From: Pseudomonas sp. Q11
GTDB taxonomy: Bacteria > Pseudomonadota > Gammaproteobacteria > Pseudomonadales > Pseudomonadaceae
Reading direction: 5' to 3'
Assembly: GCF_024494355.1 (NCBI RefSeq)
Contig: NZ_JAKNQY010000017.1
Location: 26,271 to 90,270, forward strand
Length of the DNA: 64,000 bases
Translations under genes and position numbers: made by a program
Notes under the pieces: model-generated
The model's database searches: none
Told to the model about the DNA's origin: nothing
What the model saw: only the letters and a program-made list of their open reading frames with translations
In this document: piece after piece, positions 17,903 through 26,042 of the stretch
Layout: each line of letters starts with the position of its first letter
How positions within the stretch are numbered: position 1 is the stretch's first letter

Positions 17903-18451
17903 ACGTCAGTTCGGTTCCTTAGCCCGACTTAAGGCACCGCCCATAGTTCGAAGAAAACAAACCTTCAAATGTATTGGCCGAATAAGTTTTGTGTAAAAGC
18001 GTCCGCGCCCGCAAAAACCGGCAGGCTGTTTGCAATACCTCGAAAACGATGAAAACAGGCTCGCTCCAGCTAGGTCGCGGCCCACAGACCAATTCCATGT
18101 TTCGCACACAAATTACGCACACACTTATCCACAGGTAGTACGTTGCAATCACTCACAAGAACACATTATCTTGTAGCACGGCATGAGAAAAGCCCTACAT
18201 GTAGGGAGGGTGTCGTAGATAGAAGACCGTAGGTCTGTAGAAGGGAAAGCTTGCGAGTGGTCACGCGAAGTTTGGCGACAGAACGTGATCCACCCGCACC
18301 ACCCCCGATACACCCGTTTCGAAAAACGCATGAATCTGGGCAGGCGGTTATTAAGCCAACAGCGTGACCGTCACGTCAACAACACTTTGAGTGTACGTTG
18401 TCACGCCCAGAGGATTGCATCACTGCAATTTCTCTAAAGGCACCATTTACC
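17903..18451. other. Intergenic region of the element with a DnaA box and palindromes
   Basis: No gene is supported in this 550-bp stretch. It holds a consensus DnaA box TTATCCACA at 18125-18133, a perfect 14-bp palindrome CCCTACATGTAGGG at 18193-18206, and an inverted repeat AGACC-GTA-GGTCT at 18224-18236. These could be part of a replication origin or an operator region, but a single DnaA box is weak evidence. Confidence 0.4.
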
Positions 18452-18598
18452 ATGGCTAGACGTCCCCGTCACCGCTTGTCGTCTCAACGTACCAAAAGTG
18501 TTTTCGTCCACGATTATCCCCGCTGGCGTTTTGGGCGGTGGGAGCATGTGAGGCAGCATTTCCGTAGCCCGCCTTTCCAGTATGTACTCGATCTTTAA
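18452..18598 (+). CDS. Small basic hypothetical protein
   Basis: Encodes 48 residues starting MARRPRHRLSSQRTKSVFVH, rich in Arg and aromatic residues, with no recognised domain. The start at 18452 has a distant AAAGG-like site. It lies 62 bp before a membrane protein gene on the same strand. Coding status rests on the protein-like composition and the local gene order only. Confidence 0.45.
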   Translation: MARRPRHRLSSQRTKSVFVHDYPRWRFGRWEHVRQHFRSPPFQYVLDL

Positions 18599-18660
18599 TC
18601 GATGAAGACGAATCACCAACTTGGCTCAGGTTGGTGATTCTCTATACCTAGGAAACCAAA

Positions 18661-19092
18661 ATGTCTGGACAACCCAGCCCAGTCCTACAGTTGAAAGTCG
18701 CTCACAATGAAGCGGCAAGCAAACTGGACTACTTCATTCTCGGCGTGACGTTGGCAATCTGTGCCTACCTCGCCCAAACCAACCCCTACGCCCAGCTAGG
18801 CGTCAACAAGGAAACGTTTCTGCTTGGTAGCCTGCTGGTTTTCGCAACCAGTGCGATCTGTGGTTTCAAAAGGATCGAATCAACGATTGCAGCGCTTCGA
18901 ATGAATGCTGTTGCGCTGGAAGAACCTAACCCACAAGTGCGGGCCTACTGCATCATGAAGCTCAACGAAAGACGAGAGTCGCACTGGTGGTACAAGGCAC
19001 GGAATCTCCTTTTGGCTGCTGGCCTCCTGTGTTATCTCGCCACGAAGGTGTGGGACACGTATCAAAGCCACGGCTGGATCACTGTCAGTTGA
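18661..19092 (+). CDS. Small membrane protein, function unknown
   Basis: Encodes 143 residues with hydrophobic segments near 25-40 (YFILGVTLAICAYLA), 53-69 (FLLGSLLVFATSAICGF) and 117-128 (LLLAAGLLCYLA). The region between the second and third segments is amphipathic. The Rap1a/Tai-like gene follows 29 bp downstream, so the two probably form an operon. No family was recognised. Confidence 0.75.
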   Translation: MSGQPSPVLQLKVAHNEAASKLDYFILGVTLAICAYLAQTNPYAQLGVNKETFLLGSLLVFATSAICGFKRIESTIAALRMNAVALEEPNPQVRAYCIMKLNERRESHWWYKARNLLLAAGLLCYLATKVWDTYQSHGWITVS

Positions 19093-19121
19093 GCTGCATC
19101 TTACTCACCGAGGGGAAAGTC

Positions 19122-19493
19122 ATGAAAGCAGGGATAGCGGCAGCGGTTGCACTGGTAGCAGCACTAGGGTGTGGTCAGGCCATGGCAGGAGATGGAAATG
19201 AACTACTGAGGAGCTGTAAAGAGGCTGTCCGCGACGCAGATGGCGAGCGCGACACCAGTCACATACAAGTCGGATATTGCTACGGTCTGGTGAACGGGGT
19301 TATGAACACCATGGTAGCAATGAACGATTACATGCTTCCAAAAGAAAAGACGTGCTTCCCCGAGGGCCTGATGAATCAGCAGGCAGCAAGAATAGTTGCC
19401 AAGTATTTAGAAGAGCATCCTGCTTCACTCCACCGAGACGGAGCATTCCTCGCCATGGCGGCCTTTCAAAACTCCTATAAGTGTCGAAGATAA
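19122..19493 (+). CDS. Rap1a/Tai-like periplasmic immunity protein
   Basis: Encodes 123 residues from the ATG at 19122. A signal peptide (MKAGIAAAVALVAALGCGQA) is followed by a helical domain with LLRSCKEAV, YCYGLVNGVMNTM, CFPEGLMNQQAARIVAKYL and NSYKC. This cysteine pattern and length match the Rap1a/Tai family, whose founding members block T6SS amidase effectors in the periplasm. Here no effector gene is adjacent, so it may protect against foreign effectors or do another periplasmic job for the element. Confidence 0.75.
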   Translation: MKAGIAAAVALVAALGCGQAMAGDGNELLRSCKEAVRDADGERDTSHIQVGYCYGLVNGVMNTMVAMNDYMLPKEKTCFPEGLMNQQAARIVAKYLEEHPASLHRDGAFLAMAAFQNSYKCRR

Positions 19494-19718
19494 CCCGTGC
19501 GTGTTTTCCAGATTTTCATTTTTCCGCCAGAATTTTCGACCACTTGAAGGATCGATCAGCCTTCAAGGCTGAAAAATAACCGCGCTGCTAAGCGGTGTGC
19601 GACGGGGGCTTACCTGATCGCTATAAAAGCAGAAATAACCGCCCCACCCGAGGCGCTACAACACTCTCAGAGCCCTTGTGCGACTCGCGCTAGTACACTT
19701 TTCTCCCGTACATGACAA

Positions 19719-19737
19719 AGCCCGCTCAGGGCGGGCT
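19719..19737. terminator. Hairpin between convergent genes, possible terminator
   Basis: AGCCCGC-TCAGG-GCGGGCT forms a 7-bp GC-rich stem between the Rap1a-like gene and the convergent serine recombinase gene. No T run follows on either strand, so termination strength is uncertain. Confidence 0.4.
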
Positions 19738-19755
19738 CATGGACTGTCTGAAACC

Positions 19756-20376
19756 CTAGTTCATTTCACGTTTGATCCTGTACACAGTCGCCACGCCGCA
19801 GTCAGCGAGCTTAGCCACGTCGTCGGCTGAAAGGGTTGGACTCTTGGTTATGATCGCTTGCACCTTATTCCAGAGTTCCGCGTTCTTGCCCTTTCCGGCT
19901 GGCTTCCATTCTGGGTCAGCAGCTCGCTTGTTGCTTAGTCCTTGCTTGATGCGTTCAACGCGCTTCTCTTGGTCGAGACGGGCCATGGTTGCCATGAGGT
20001 CGATCAACATGTCATTGATGACTTTCATAATCTGACCGGTTATGCCCTTGTCTTCGACCATCATGTGACTGGTGGGCAAGTCATGCACCAAGAGGCGAAG
20101 CCCTTTATCTGCAATGGTGCGTTTCAACACCTCCCAGTCAGCCATAGAAAGGCGACTCAGACGGTCTACCGACTCACACAGGAACACATCGCCACGTTCT
20201 GCCACTTCCAGCAAACGTATCAGTTCAGGGCGATTGAGCTTGGTGCCACTGATGTTCTCGGCATACACGCCTACGATGGTTAATCCCTTCTCAACAGCAA
20301 ACGCCTCAAGAGACTCTTGGGCGCGGTCTGCATGTTGTTCCTTGGTACTGGCACGGAGGTAGATGTGGGCGTTCAT
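19756..20376 (-). CDS. Serine recombinase (resolvase/invertase family)
   Basis: Encodes 206 residues. The N-terminal resolvase domain has the nucleophile S10 in IYLRASTKEQ, and downstream ESVDRLSRLSMADWE and the E-helix region GQIMKVINDMLIDLMATMARLDQEKRVERIKQG. The C-terminus (TLSADDVAKLADCGVATVYRI) is the DNA-binding HTH. It is the second recombinase type in the element and could resolve multimers or invert DNA. Repeated AT-rich GATAGATAAATCA-like motifs lie directly upstream, as expected for a res site or operator. Confidence 0.92.
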   Translation of the reverse strand: MNAHIYLRASTKEQHADRAQESLEAFAVEKGLTIVGVYAENISGTKLNRPELIRLLEVAERGDVFLCESVDRLSRLSMADWEVLKRTIADKGLRLLVHDLPTSHMMVEDKGITGQIMKVINDMLIDLMATMARLDQEKRVERIKQGLSNKRAADPEWKPAGKGKNAELWNKVQAIITKSPTLSADDVAKLADCGVATVYRIKREMN

Positions 20377-20495
20377 TGATGGCTATCCTTTAGTCCATTT
20401 AGAAGATAGATCAATGATAATTTATCAGATAGCCAAACGTACATAGTTATTTGATAGATAAATCAAGCTTCAGACAGACGGCTATCGCACTACCA
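20377..20495. promoter_or_regulatory. Repeat-rich region upstream of the serine recombinase (candidate res site)
   Basis: It contains a palindrome TGATAA-T-TTATCA (20415-20427), an inverted repeat TTGAT...ATCAA (20451-20466), and GGCTATC or its complement GATAGCC three times (near 20382, 20428 and 20480). Several spaced inverted sites before the start of a small serine recombinase fit a res site that also controls the gene. Confidence 0.5.
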
Positions 20496-20502
20496 AACAT
20501 GT

Positions 20503-20751
20503 CTACTTCTTTGATAGCTCGGCGGCAACCCAAGCCTGTAGCTCTCCAGTAGGATCAAGCACCCTCATTGTGCCAAGTGGAGTGGGCGAGACCTCCGTGT
20601 AACGATCTGGCCCACCCTCGCCATTGAACTGCACCAGCCCGAAATTGAACAAGCGCTCAAAGATGGCGACATCCTTTCCAGTGACTTCGCTCTGACTCTC
20701 ATGAATTCGTTTAAGCAACTCATCCAAGACTTCTGTTCCGAATACAGGCAT
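20503..20751 (-). CDS. Hypothetical protein
   Basis: Encodes 82 residues from the ATG at 20751, preceded by AAGGAGAG, one of the better ribosome sites in the element. The sequence MPVFGTEVLDELLKRIHESQ is mostly helical at first, with a middle segment (IFERLFNFGLVQFNGEGG) and a C-terminal (WVAAELSKK) part that could be a small winged-helix-like fold. No family was recognised. It lies upstream of the serine recombinase on the same strand but is separated by the repeat region. Confidence 0.65.
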   Translation of the reverse strand: MPVFGTEVLDELLKRIHESQSEVTGKDVAIFERLFNFGLVQFNGEGGPDRYTEVSPTPLGTMRVLDPTGELQAWVAAELSKK

Positions 20752-21045
20752 TTCAACTCTCCTTGCGCCCGGCATGGGCGAAACTCAAGTGAAGGCATCA
20801 GCTCGGAGCCTGTCAATGTTGTGCTTTTGCGCAAATCGGTGATTCCGACTCAAAAATGTAATTTTGGCGTAGAAACCCCGGACTGAGCCGGAATCACTGC
20901 GGCGAGCTTATCCATGGATTACGGAAAGCCCCGGAAACACTGACCTATAGCTAAACGCTATTTGTTGATATGACTTGATAGAGTAGTTTGCAAGCAGGGT
21001 TTTAGTGGGGATTTGACCCAGTTGTTGTGAATTTCAACGGAGGTT

Positions 21046-21384
21046 ATGGCGGGAGTTTTACTCACACTGCTAAGCTGGCGCTTTGATACAACCTTCGTAA
21101 AGGACTACCACATGGTTAAGAAAATATTATTCCAGCGCCCTGCGTGGTTCCGACACGAAGGGTTTTGGAGAATTGCACAAGTGGTGAGGCTAGGACCATC
21201 GGCGGCACTGGGCTTATTCGGATTACTCGTATTAGTGGCTGGCCTCCTTCGCCCTGATAAAGATTCTTCATACGAGATAGCAATCAACAGCTTCATCGGT
21301 GCAATAGCCATCTTCGTGACTATTCACCTTATGCTCAGGTTAATAGTGTGGATTATTGACGGGTTCCATCCCAAAGCGGGATAA
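21046..21384 (+). CDS. Small membrane protein, function unknown
   Basis: Encodes 112 residues behind AACGGAGG. Hydrophobic segments are near 1-10, 47-66 (LGPSAALGLFGLLVLVAGLL) and 80-101 (INSFIGAIAIFVTIHLMLRLIVWII). A basic stretch (KKILFQRPAWFRHEGFWR) lies between. The next gene starts 39 bp later on the same strand and is also a membrane protein, so the two look like a unit. No recognised family. Confidence 0.65.
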   Translation: MAGVLLTLLSWRFDTTFVKDYHMVKKILFQRPAWFRHEGFWRIAQVVRLGPSAALGLFGLLVLVAGLLRPDKDSSYEIAINSFIGAIAIFVTIHLMLRLIVWIIDGFHPKAG

Positions 21385-21423
21385 CCACCACAGCTCACGC
21401 TGTGAACAACGGGAGTAAATGGG

Positions 21424-21792
21424 ATGCGTGCAGAAGGATGGCGACGGCTCTGGGAGGTTGCAAAGGTGCTTGCCTCAGTCGCCGGGGCAGCTTGGGTTGT
21501 GATGATGTTGGTGAGCGTCCAGCCTCTGCTGCCAGCAGGTTCGGCCCCATCAGCATCCCAGATAGCTACTGGTTTCTTCCTATCAGCCGTTGTCAGCGGG
21601 GGTGTTGTCTATCTTGCCCTAAGCACACTTCAATGGCTGTGGGAGGGCTTTAGAGTCAAACCCACTACTCCCACGGAAGAGGATGATCAACCATCGGATA
21701 CAACTCCGACAACGGCAGAAGCACTGGAACAGCGTCCAGCTCTTGCCCATCCAGACAATCAGCAAATGAACGAGCGTCAGCAGCAACGCTGA
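21424..21792 (+). CDS. Small membrane protein with acidic/Gln-rich tail
   Basis: Encodes 122 residues behind a GGGAG site. Two hydrophobic segments (KVLASVAGAAWVVMMLVSV and ATGFFLSAVVSGGVVYLALS) are followed by a hydrophilic, Pro/Thr/Gln-rich C-terminus. The last 128 bp overlap the 3' end of the convergent HNH-like gene. No recognised family; it may act together with the neighbouring membrane protein. Confidence 0.6.
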   Translation: MRAEGWRRLWEVAKVLASVAGAAWVVMMLVSVQPLLPAGSAPSASQIATGFFLSAVVSGGVVYLALSTLQWLWEGFRVKPTTPTEEDDQPSDTTPTTAEALEQRPALAHPDNQQMNERQQQR

Positions 21793-22876
21793 CAGGGCTT
21801 TGCACCGTCGCCACCCCCCTTGCAGGGCGCTGAGCTTTGAATACGATTGGCTTGTATGGCGGGATACGCTCTCCATTGTCCATAGTGCTGGTGTGGCGCT
21901 CTACGAACTCGGTTAGCACGTCACGGATGGCATCAACAGGCTTGCCGTGGAGCACGTCAAACACTGCCTGTAGCTCTTCCTCATTGAGCGTGGTTCTACT
22001 CATGTGCAGCGCTGTAAAGGGGCTCACACGTTTGCATATCACGCCCAGCACTTCGGTTAGTTCTGGTCGGTGCTGGGCGTGGCGCTCAAGCTCCTGGGAC
22101 AACACTTCGAATGGTGTAAGCATCGTTGTCTTGATCTGGAAGCCACTCCCCTCCTTTCCCTCAAGCTTGGCCTTGAGAGCTGATAGAGCCTTGCCTGACA
22201 TGCTATCGAGAGCATCTAGGTGGGTGCGTTGTTCTGGTACGGTTGGGTCTAAGTGGTCGTGTAGCCAGCTCAGCACCTTGTGTCGTTGCGTTGGTTGAAT
22301 CTTGGCAACCTTCACAGCCTCAGCCACTACGTCAGCACCTAGGAAGGCGATGATGCGTTGCACGGTTTGCCTGCGTGGGGCGCCCTTCTCTACTGAGTGT
22401 TTCGATACCAAAGCATTGCGATTGATGCTCAGGCCATGGCCGTAGTGGGTTGTGGCGTGAGTGCGGTTGAGCTTCACTGGCACCACTACCAAGTTGGGAG
22501 CGTGGTAGAGGCCAATGGTGTTATCACCTTGCACGGGGTGAATGTGGCTGATCTCAAAATCCTTGATCTCTCCGTAACGGTTGGCTTTCAGCTTGAGCTT
22601 GTACACGTCATATAGGGCCACCAGTGATTGCACGGTGTGGCCTGCGAGGATCTGGAGGGTTCCGGCACGCTCACATTCGTAGGCCAAGTGATAAAAGAAT
22701 GCTGAATGGGTGGCACGGTTTGTACGGGATACTCGGCGTTTCTTCTTGGTGGCTTCTTTCTGGCACTGGGTGGTGCAGTAGGTCTTTTTAGTGCTAGTGG
22801 TGCGGAAACGCTTTTTACAGTGCGGGCACGTTGGTTGGCGTATCGCCTTATTCTTGTCCGGTGTTGCTGAGGTCAT
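21665..22876 (-). CDS. Zinc-finger protein with HNH-like core
   Basis: Encodes 403 residues. An N-terminal treble-clef-type finger CPHC-x13-CTTQC (residues 17-37) precedes a basic stretch. Near residues 107-140 the sequence FEISHIHPVQGDNTIGLYH and then NLVVVPVKLNRTH follows the HNH spacing (His-Ile-x-Pro ... Asn ... Asn-x-x-His), suggesting a nuclease fold. The C-terminal half is helical and unrecognised. It is the last of a coupled set (23197, 23018, 22876 starts). The HNH call is tentative. Confidence 0.6.
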   Translation of the reverse strand: MTSATPDKNKAIRQPTCPHCKKRFRTTSTKKTYCTTQCQKEATKKKRRVSRTNRATHSAFFYHLAYECERAGTLQILAGHTVQSLVALYDVYKLKLKANRYGEIKDFEISHIHPVQGDNTIGLYHAPNLVVVPVKLNRTHATTHYGHGLSINRNALVSKHSVEKGAPRRQTVQRIIAFLGADVVAEAVKVAKIQPTQRHKVLSWLHDHLDPTVPEQRTHLDALDSMSGKALSALKAKLEGKEGSGFQIKTTMLTPFEVLSQELERHAQHRPELTEVLGVICKRVSPFTALHMSRTTLNEEELQAVFDVLHGKPVDAIRDVLTEFVERHTSTMDNGERIPPYKPIVFKAQRPARGVATVQSPVSVAADARSFADCLDGQELDAVPVLLPLSELYPMVDHPLPWE

Positions 22877-23018
22877 TGAATGCTCCGTCTCGGTTAGCAG
22901 GGTATGTAGGCTTAGGATTGATTACGCTGTATGCGTGTCGGCATTGACCGCTACAAAAGGCTTCCACCTTTGGTGTTTGGAACTTGGTAGAGCAGTTGCG
23001 ACATGTGCATGTCTTCAT
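22848..23018 (-). CDS. Very small zinc-finger protein (56 residues)
   Basis: Translating the minus strand from the ATG at 23018 gives 56 residues beginning MKTCTCRNCSTKFQTPKVEA and ending SNTGQE. It has one CRNC-x12-CSGQC finger like those of its neighbours. The start overlaps the stop of the 60-residue gene by 4 bp and the end overlaps the HNH-like gene start by 29 bp, so all three are translationally coupled. The finger and the overlaps are the evidence that it is a gene. Confidence 0.65.
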   Translation of the reverse strand: MKTCTCRNCSTKFQTPKVEAFCSGQCRHAYSVINPKPTYPANRDGAFNDLSNTGQE

Positions 23019-23197
23019 GCTGTGAATACCTCGTATGGAATTGCTGGGTTACCGTCTGGGTGGGTAACAATCCAACGGAGTTGACCAAATGGGTTGATGA
23101 TCTGTTTGATTACAAACTTCTTACGTGTTGTTCCGATCAGGGTCATGGCAGCGGTTAACGCCGCCCCTGATGATTTGAATTCGAATGGCAGCGCCAT
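23015..23197 (-). CDS. Small hypothetical protein (60 residues)
   Basis: Encodes 60 residues starting MALPFEFKSSGAALTAAMTL, with a basic middle (GTTRKKFVIKQIINPFGQ) and YEVFTA at the end. AGGAGAC precedes the start. It heads a three-gene coupled set with the two zinc-finger genes. No family was recognised. Confidence 0.6.
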   Translation of the reverse strand: MALPFEFKSSGAALTAAMTLIGTTRKKFVIKQIINPFGQLRWIVTHPDGNPAIPYEVFTA

Positions 23198-23235
23198 ACA
23201 GTTGTCTCCTATGAAATGGGATATACATGTGTGCT

Positions 23236-23279
23236 TGCATCACTCCGCTTGCGGAGTTACGCACACGGTTGTTGATGCA
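23236..23279. other. Nested inverted repeat before the zinc-finger set
   Basis: The outer arms TGCATCA (23236-23242) and TGATGCA (23273-23279) enclose the near-palindrome ACTCCGCTTGCGGAGT (23242-23257). It lies about 40 bp upstream of the 60-residue gene, where an operator or promoter-proximal structure would be expected. Confidence 0.4.
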
Positions 23280-23405
23280 CACGAAAAATGGCTACACCCC
23301 TTATAAAACAAGGTGTGGGGCGTTTTGTATCATGCAGATACTGCTACTAGAGCAGTGGTTACTTTTTGACAACACTGACGAATATAAAACGTTGCTAGGC
23401 AGATA

Positions 23406-23426
23406 GACAAAAGGCCGCAAGCGGCC
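23406..23426 (-). terminator. Terminator after the tape-measure operon
   Basis: On the minus strand GGCCGCTTGCGGCC is followed directly by TTTTGTC. It lies about 35 bp beyond the stop of the tape-measure-like gene and should separate that operon from the zinc-finger set. Confidence 0.65.
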
Positions 23427-23460
23427 CTAGAGTCTCGTTAAGGAGTTATATGGGTTTCAT

Positions 23461-25671
23461 TTATTCAACCTCCTTTTGGGCTGCCCGAATTTTTCTTAGC
23501 TCTTCATCCCACAAAGCGCGTGTACTCTCCGTGGTTATCTTTTCCACCTCAGATGCGCCCATACCCCGAGCGTCCACGTTCACCTCGACGTGCAACTCAG
23601 TGTGGGATTGATCGATCTTACTTTCAGTAGGCTTACTAGTGACTTGGCCGTTAAGATCACCCGGCCCCAACCAAGCTGGCAACACTGGTTGACTACGCTG
23701 TTTAGCCGCTGCACCATCTAGAATATCGGTCGTAGTGTAGGGCTGGTATGGGCGGAACTGGCGGAACTTACCATCTGCTAGGTTTTCCAAATCAGAGCTA
23801 AACTTTGATAAGTCTAGCGGCGGAAATTGCAAACCAGCAATGTTCATTTCCAACGCTTCAACTTTGTTAGCGTCGCCCTTGCGGTAATCCGGCACGCTAA
23901 ATAACCAGTTCCAAAGCTCGCCAATAGGCCCGCCTTGATGCTGGGTATCGCCATTAACAGCGCTGTAGTCGCCCACTCCCACCATCGCCGTAGATACGGC
24001 GACGTCATTGGTGGACATTCGGCTTTGCAACTGCTGCTGCTCTGTTTTCTCTGTCCCGTCTGCGTTGCGATTGGCCGCGAGACGAAGCATTGACGTGCTG
24101 AGTTTAGTCAAGCCTAAATCTAATAGCGCTAAAGTTTCTTTGAACGGTTGCATGGCTGCATTCAAATCACGCTCAGCCTGAATCCTTTCCAGAATCACAC
24201 CCTTCAACTCTTCACTTGAATTAATAGCGTTGTCATTCAAATAGCTTTGATTTTCCGCACGTTGTTGAGCTGCTGCGATAGAATTCATTTGCTTATCAAG
24301 GAGGTCAACGTTCGTTTTCAGGAAATTAGTCATACCCTGATCGAAGTCTTTAGCCAGAATCTTGCCGTCAGTTACAGCCTTCTTGAACCACCCGGCTTGT
24401 TCTTCAACTTTGCCTTTGAAATTAAGACGTGTTGCAGCAGCTTGTCGGATAGATGCAGCAACAACCCCACCAACAGCATCGAACAAATCGTTTACATCAG
24501 AGCCTTCTGGCTTACCTTTTGCCCGAATCTGATTCAACTGGTAGTTGGCTCGCTTCTGAGCTTCCTTATCGAGAGCAGCAGCACGGAACGTTGCTGACTG
24601 ATCTTCAAACATCTTGGTGGCAATCGTCAGACTCTTACCAAGGGCAAGTTGACCTTGGATGAACAGAGCAAAGGACTTCGCTGTCTCGACTGACACTTCC
24701 TGACCATACTTGTTGCTGATATCTACAAACTGATCGCGAGCAAACTTTTGGTTTTCGGGATTCTTGCCACCGGCACTTTGAAGTGCCGTATTAAACTGTT
24801 CTGCGCCACTTGCGTCAGATTGTCTTTGTGTAACACGCTCACTAAGGTAGCTGACACCGCGTACAAGCCCGTATAACGCTGCTGAGGCCGCTGTAAGCCC
24901 GATAGCGAGACCACCGAAGTCCATAGGCTTTGGCGCAGCCTGACGGGCCTGCCAAGCCTCGTGGCGTTGAGCAGCAAACTGGTGACGCTCAGTAGCGCGG
25001 GCTTCACGATTAGCGGTTGCAGCCTTAGTTGTCGCCCAGCGCTCAGCCTGTCGAATGCCATTTGCACGAGCATTATTTAATGCCAGTTCGGCACGCTGAA
25101 ATCTCGTTTGCTGAATCATTGCCTGCTGTTGAAGCTGCACCGTCCGAGCTTGCCTCTTTTGCAAGATGTCAGCAAGGCGAGCCTGACGGAGTGCTGACTG
25201 TTCGGCGGTTGTGTTTAGTTTCGCCTTACCGAGTTCAACTTTCAAAGCTTCCTGTTGAGCCTTGTGTTGCTTGCTCAAGAGCACGGCTTGTTGTTGCTGA
25301 GCTTTCAACGCATTGGTTTGTAGCCAAGCCTCTTGCTTTGTCCCTGCTGACACTAACTTTTGTTCTGAAATCTGTGTAGCGAATTGCTGGCGACGTAGCT
25401 TAGACAGTTTGGTTTCCGTCAAAAGCTCCTTATCCAAACTTCTACGAATGGACGCATCAAGTTTCATTCTCTCAGCACTAGCACCCTTACTAGCAGAAAT
25501 ATTGAAAGCCTTGCTCAACTTGGCCTGAAGAGCTGTAGCTTCTTTCCCGACACGAGCCATTGAAGCCTCAGCAGCTTTCAACATTGCCATGAAACGCTGT
25601 AGGGGCGATGTATTTACGTCAAATACCAACTTACCAGTTAGGCGTGCAACCTCTTCATTAATACCGGTCAT
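23461..25671 (-). CDS. Tape-measure-like protein
   Basis: Encodes 736 residues. The N-terminus GKLVFDVNTSPLQRFMAMLK resembles the start of phage tape-measure proteins. Residues 24-245 are almost continuous Gln/Ala/Lys-rich coiled coil, followed by one hydrophobic segment (about 251-272) and a helical middle. The C-terminus (HTELHVEVNVDARGMGASEV, then a helix with STRALWDEEL) is also typical of these proteins. In tailed phages such proteins set tail length and help DNA entry. The start overlaps the 124-residue gene by 4 bp. No tube, baseplate or capsid gene is nearby. Confidence 0.72.
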   Translation of the reverse strand: MTGINEEVARLTGKLVFDVNTSPLQRFMAMLKAAEASMARVGKEATALQAKLSKAFNISASKGASAERMKLDASIRRSLDKELLTETKLSKLRRQQFATQISEQKLVSAGTKQEAWLQTNALKAQQQQAVLLSKQHKAQQEALKVELGKAKLNTTAEQSALRQARLADILQKRQARTVQLQQQAMIQQTRFQRAELALNNARANGIRQAERWATTKAATANREARATERHQFAAQRHEAWQARQAAPKPMDFGGLAIGLTAASAALYGLVRGVSYLSERVTQRQSDASGAEQFNTALQSAGGKNPENQKFARDQFVDISNKYGQEVSVETAKSFALFIQGQLALGKSLTIATKMFEDQSATFRAAALDKEAQKRANYQLNQIRAKGKPEGSDVNDLFDAVGGVVAASIRQAAATRLNFKGKVEEQAGWFKKAVTDGKILAKDFDQGMTNFLKTNVDLLDKQMNSIAAAQQRAENQSYLNDNAINSSEELKGVILERIQAERDLNAAMQPFKETLALLDLGLTKLSTSMLRLAANRNADGTEKTEQQQLQSRMSTNDVAVSTAMVGVGDYSAVNGDTQHQGGPIGELWNWLFSVPDYRKGDANKVEALEMNIAGLQFPPLDLSKFSSDLENLADGKFRQFRPYQPYTTTDILDGAAAKQRSQPVLPAWLGPGDLNGQVTSKPTESKIDQSHTELHVEVNVDARGMGASEVEKITTESTRALWDEELRKIRAAQKEVE

Positions 25672-26042
25672 TTCGTTTCACCATAAGCGCCACGACCGTG
25701 TTTCAGCTCCAGCAGCTTATCGAATGCGCGATTGAATGCAGTTGTATTGCGCCCATAATGTTTGACGACAGCTTCGTCGTAGTAGTCGCCTCGGTTGTTG
25801 GTGAGGTAATCGGCGAATACATCTTGCACTGAGCGAGAGCCAGACAGTGCAAAATATAGACTACCGTCTTGGTGGCGAACCCAGCGGTAATTAAATTCAA
25901 CATCAAATCCGTGATACTTGCGAAGCCATTGCCTAAGAGCACATGTGAACATGCGAATTTTCGGGTGGCCGGTCATTTTTGTAATTGAGTGGTGTTGCGG
26001 AGATTTTTTCAACTCCTGAATCGGTGTAACGCTCGATGTCAT
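25668..26042 (-). CDS. Hypothetical protein upstream of the tape measure
   Basis: Encodes 124 residues from the ATG at 26042, preceded by AAAGGAAAA and overlapping the previous stop as TAATG. The basic middle (IRMFTCALRQWLRKYHGFDV) and an acidic/aromatic segment (VFADYLTNNRGDYYDEAVVK) look like a compact folded protein. No family was recognised. Position suggests a partner of the tape-measure-like protein, for example a tail-assembly factor, but this is inference. Confidence 0.7.
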   Translation of the reverse strand: MTSSVTPIQELKKSPQHHSITKMTGHPKIRMFTCALRQWLRKYHGFDVEFNYRWVRHQDGSLYFALSGSRSVQDVFADYLTNNRGDYYDEAVVKHYGRNTTAFNRAFDKLLELKHGRGAYGETK

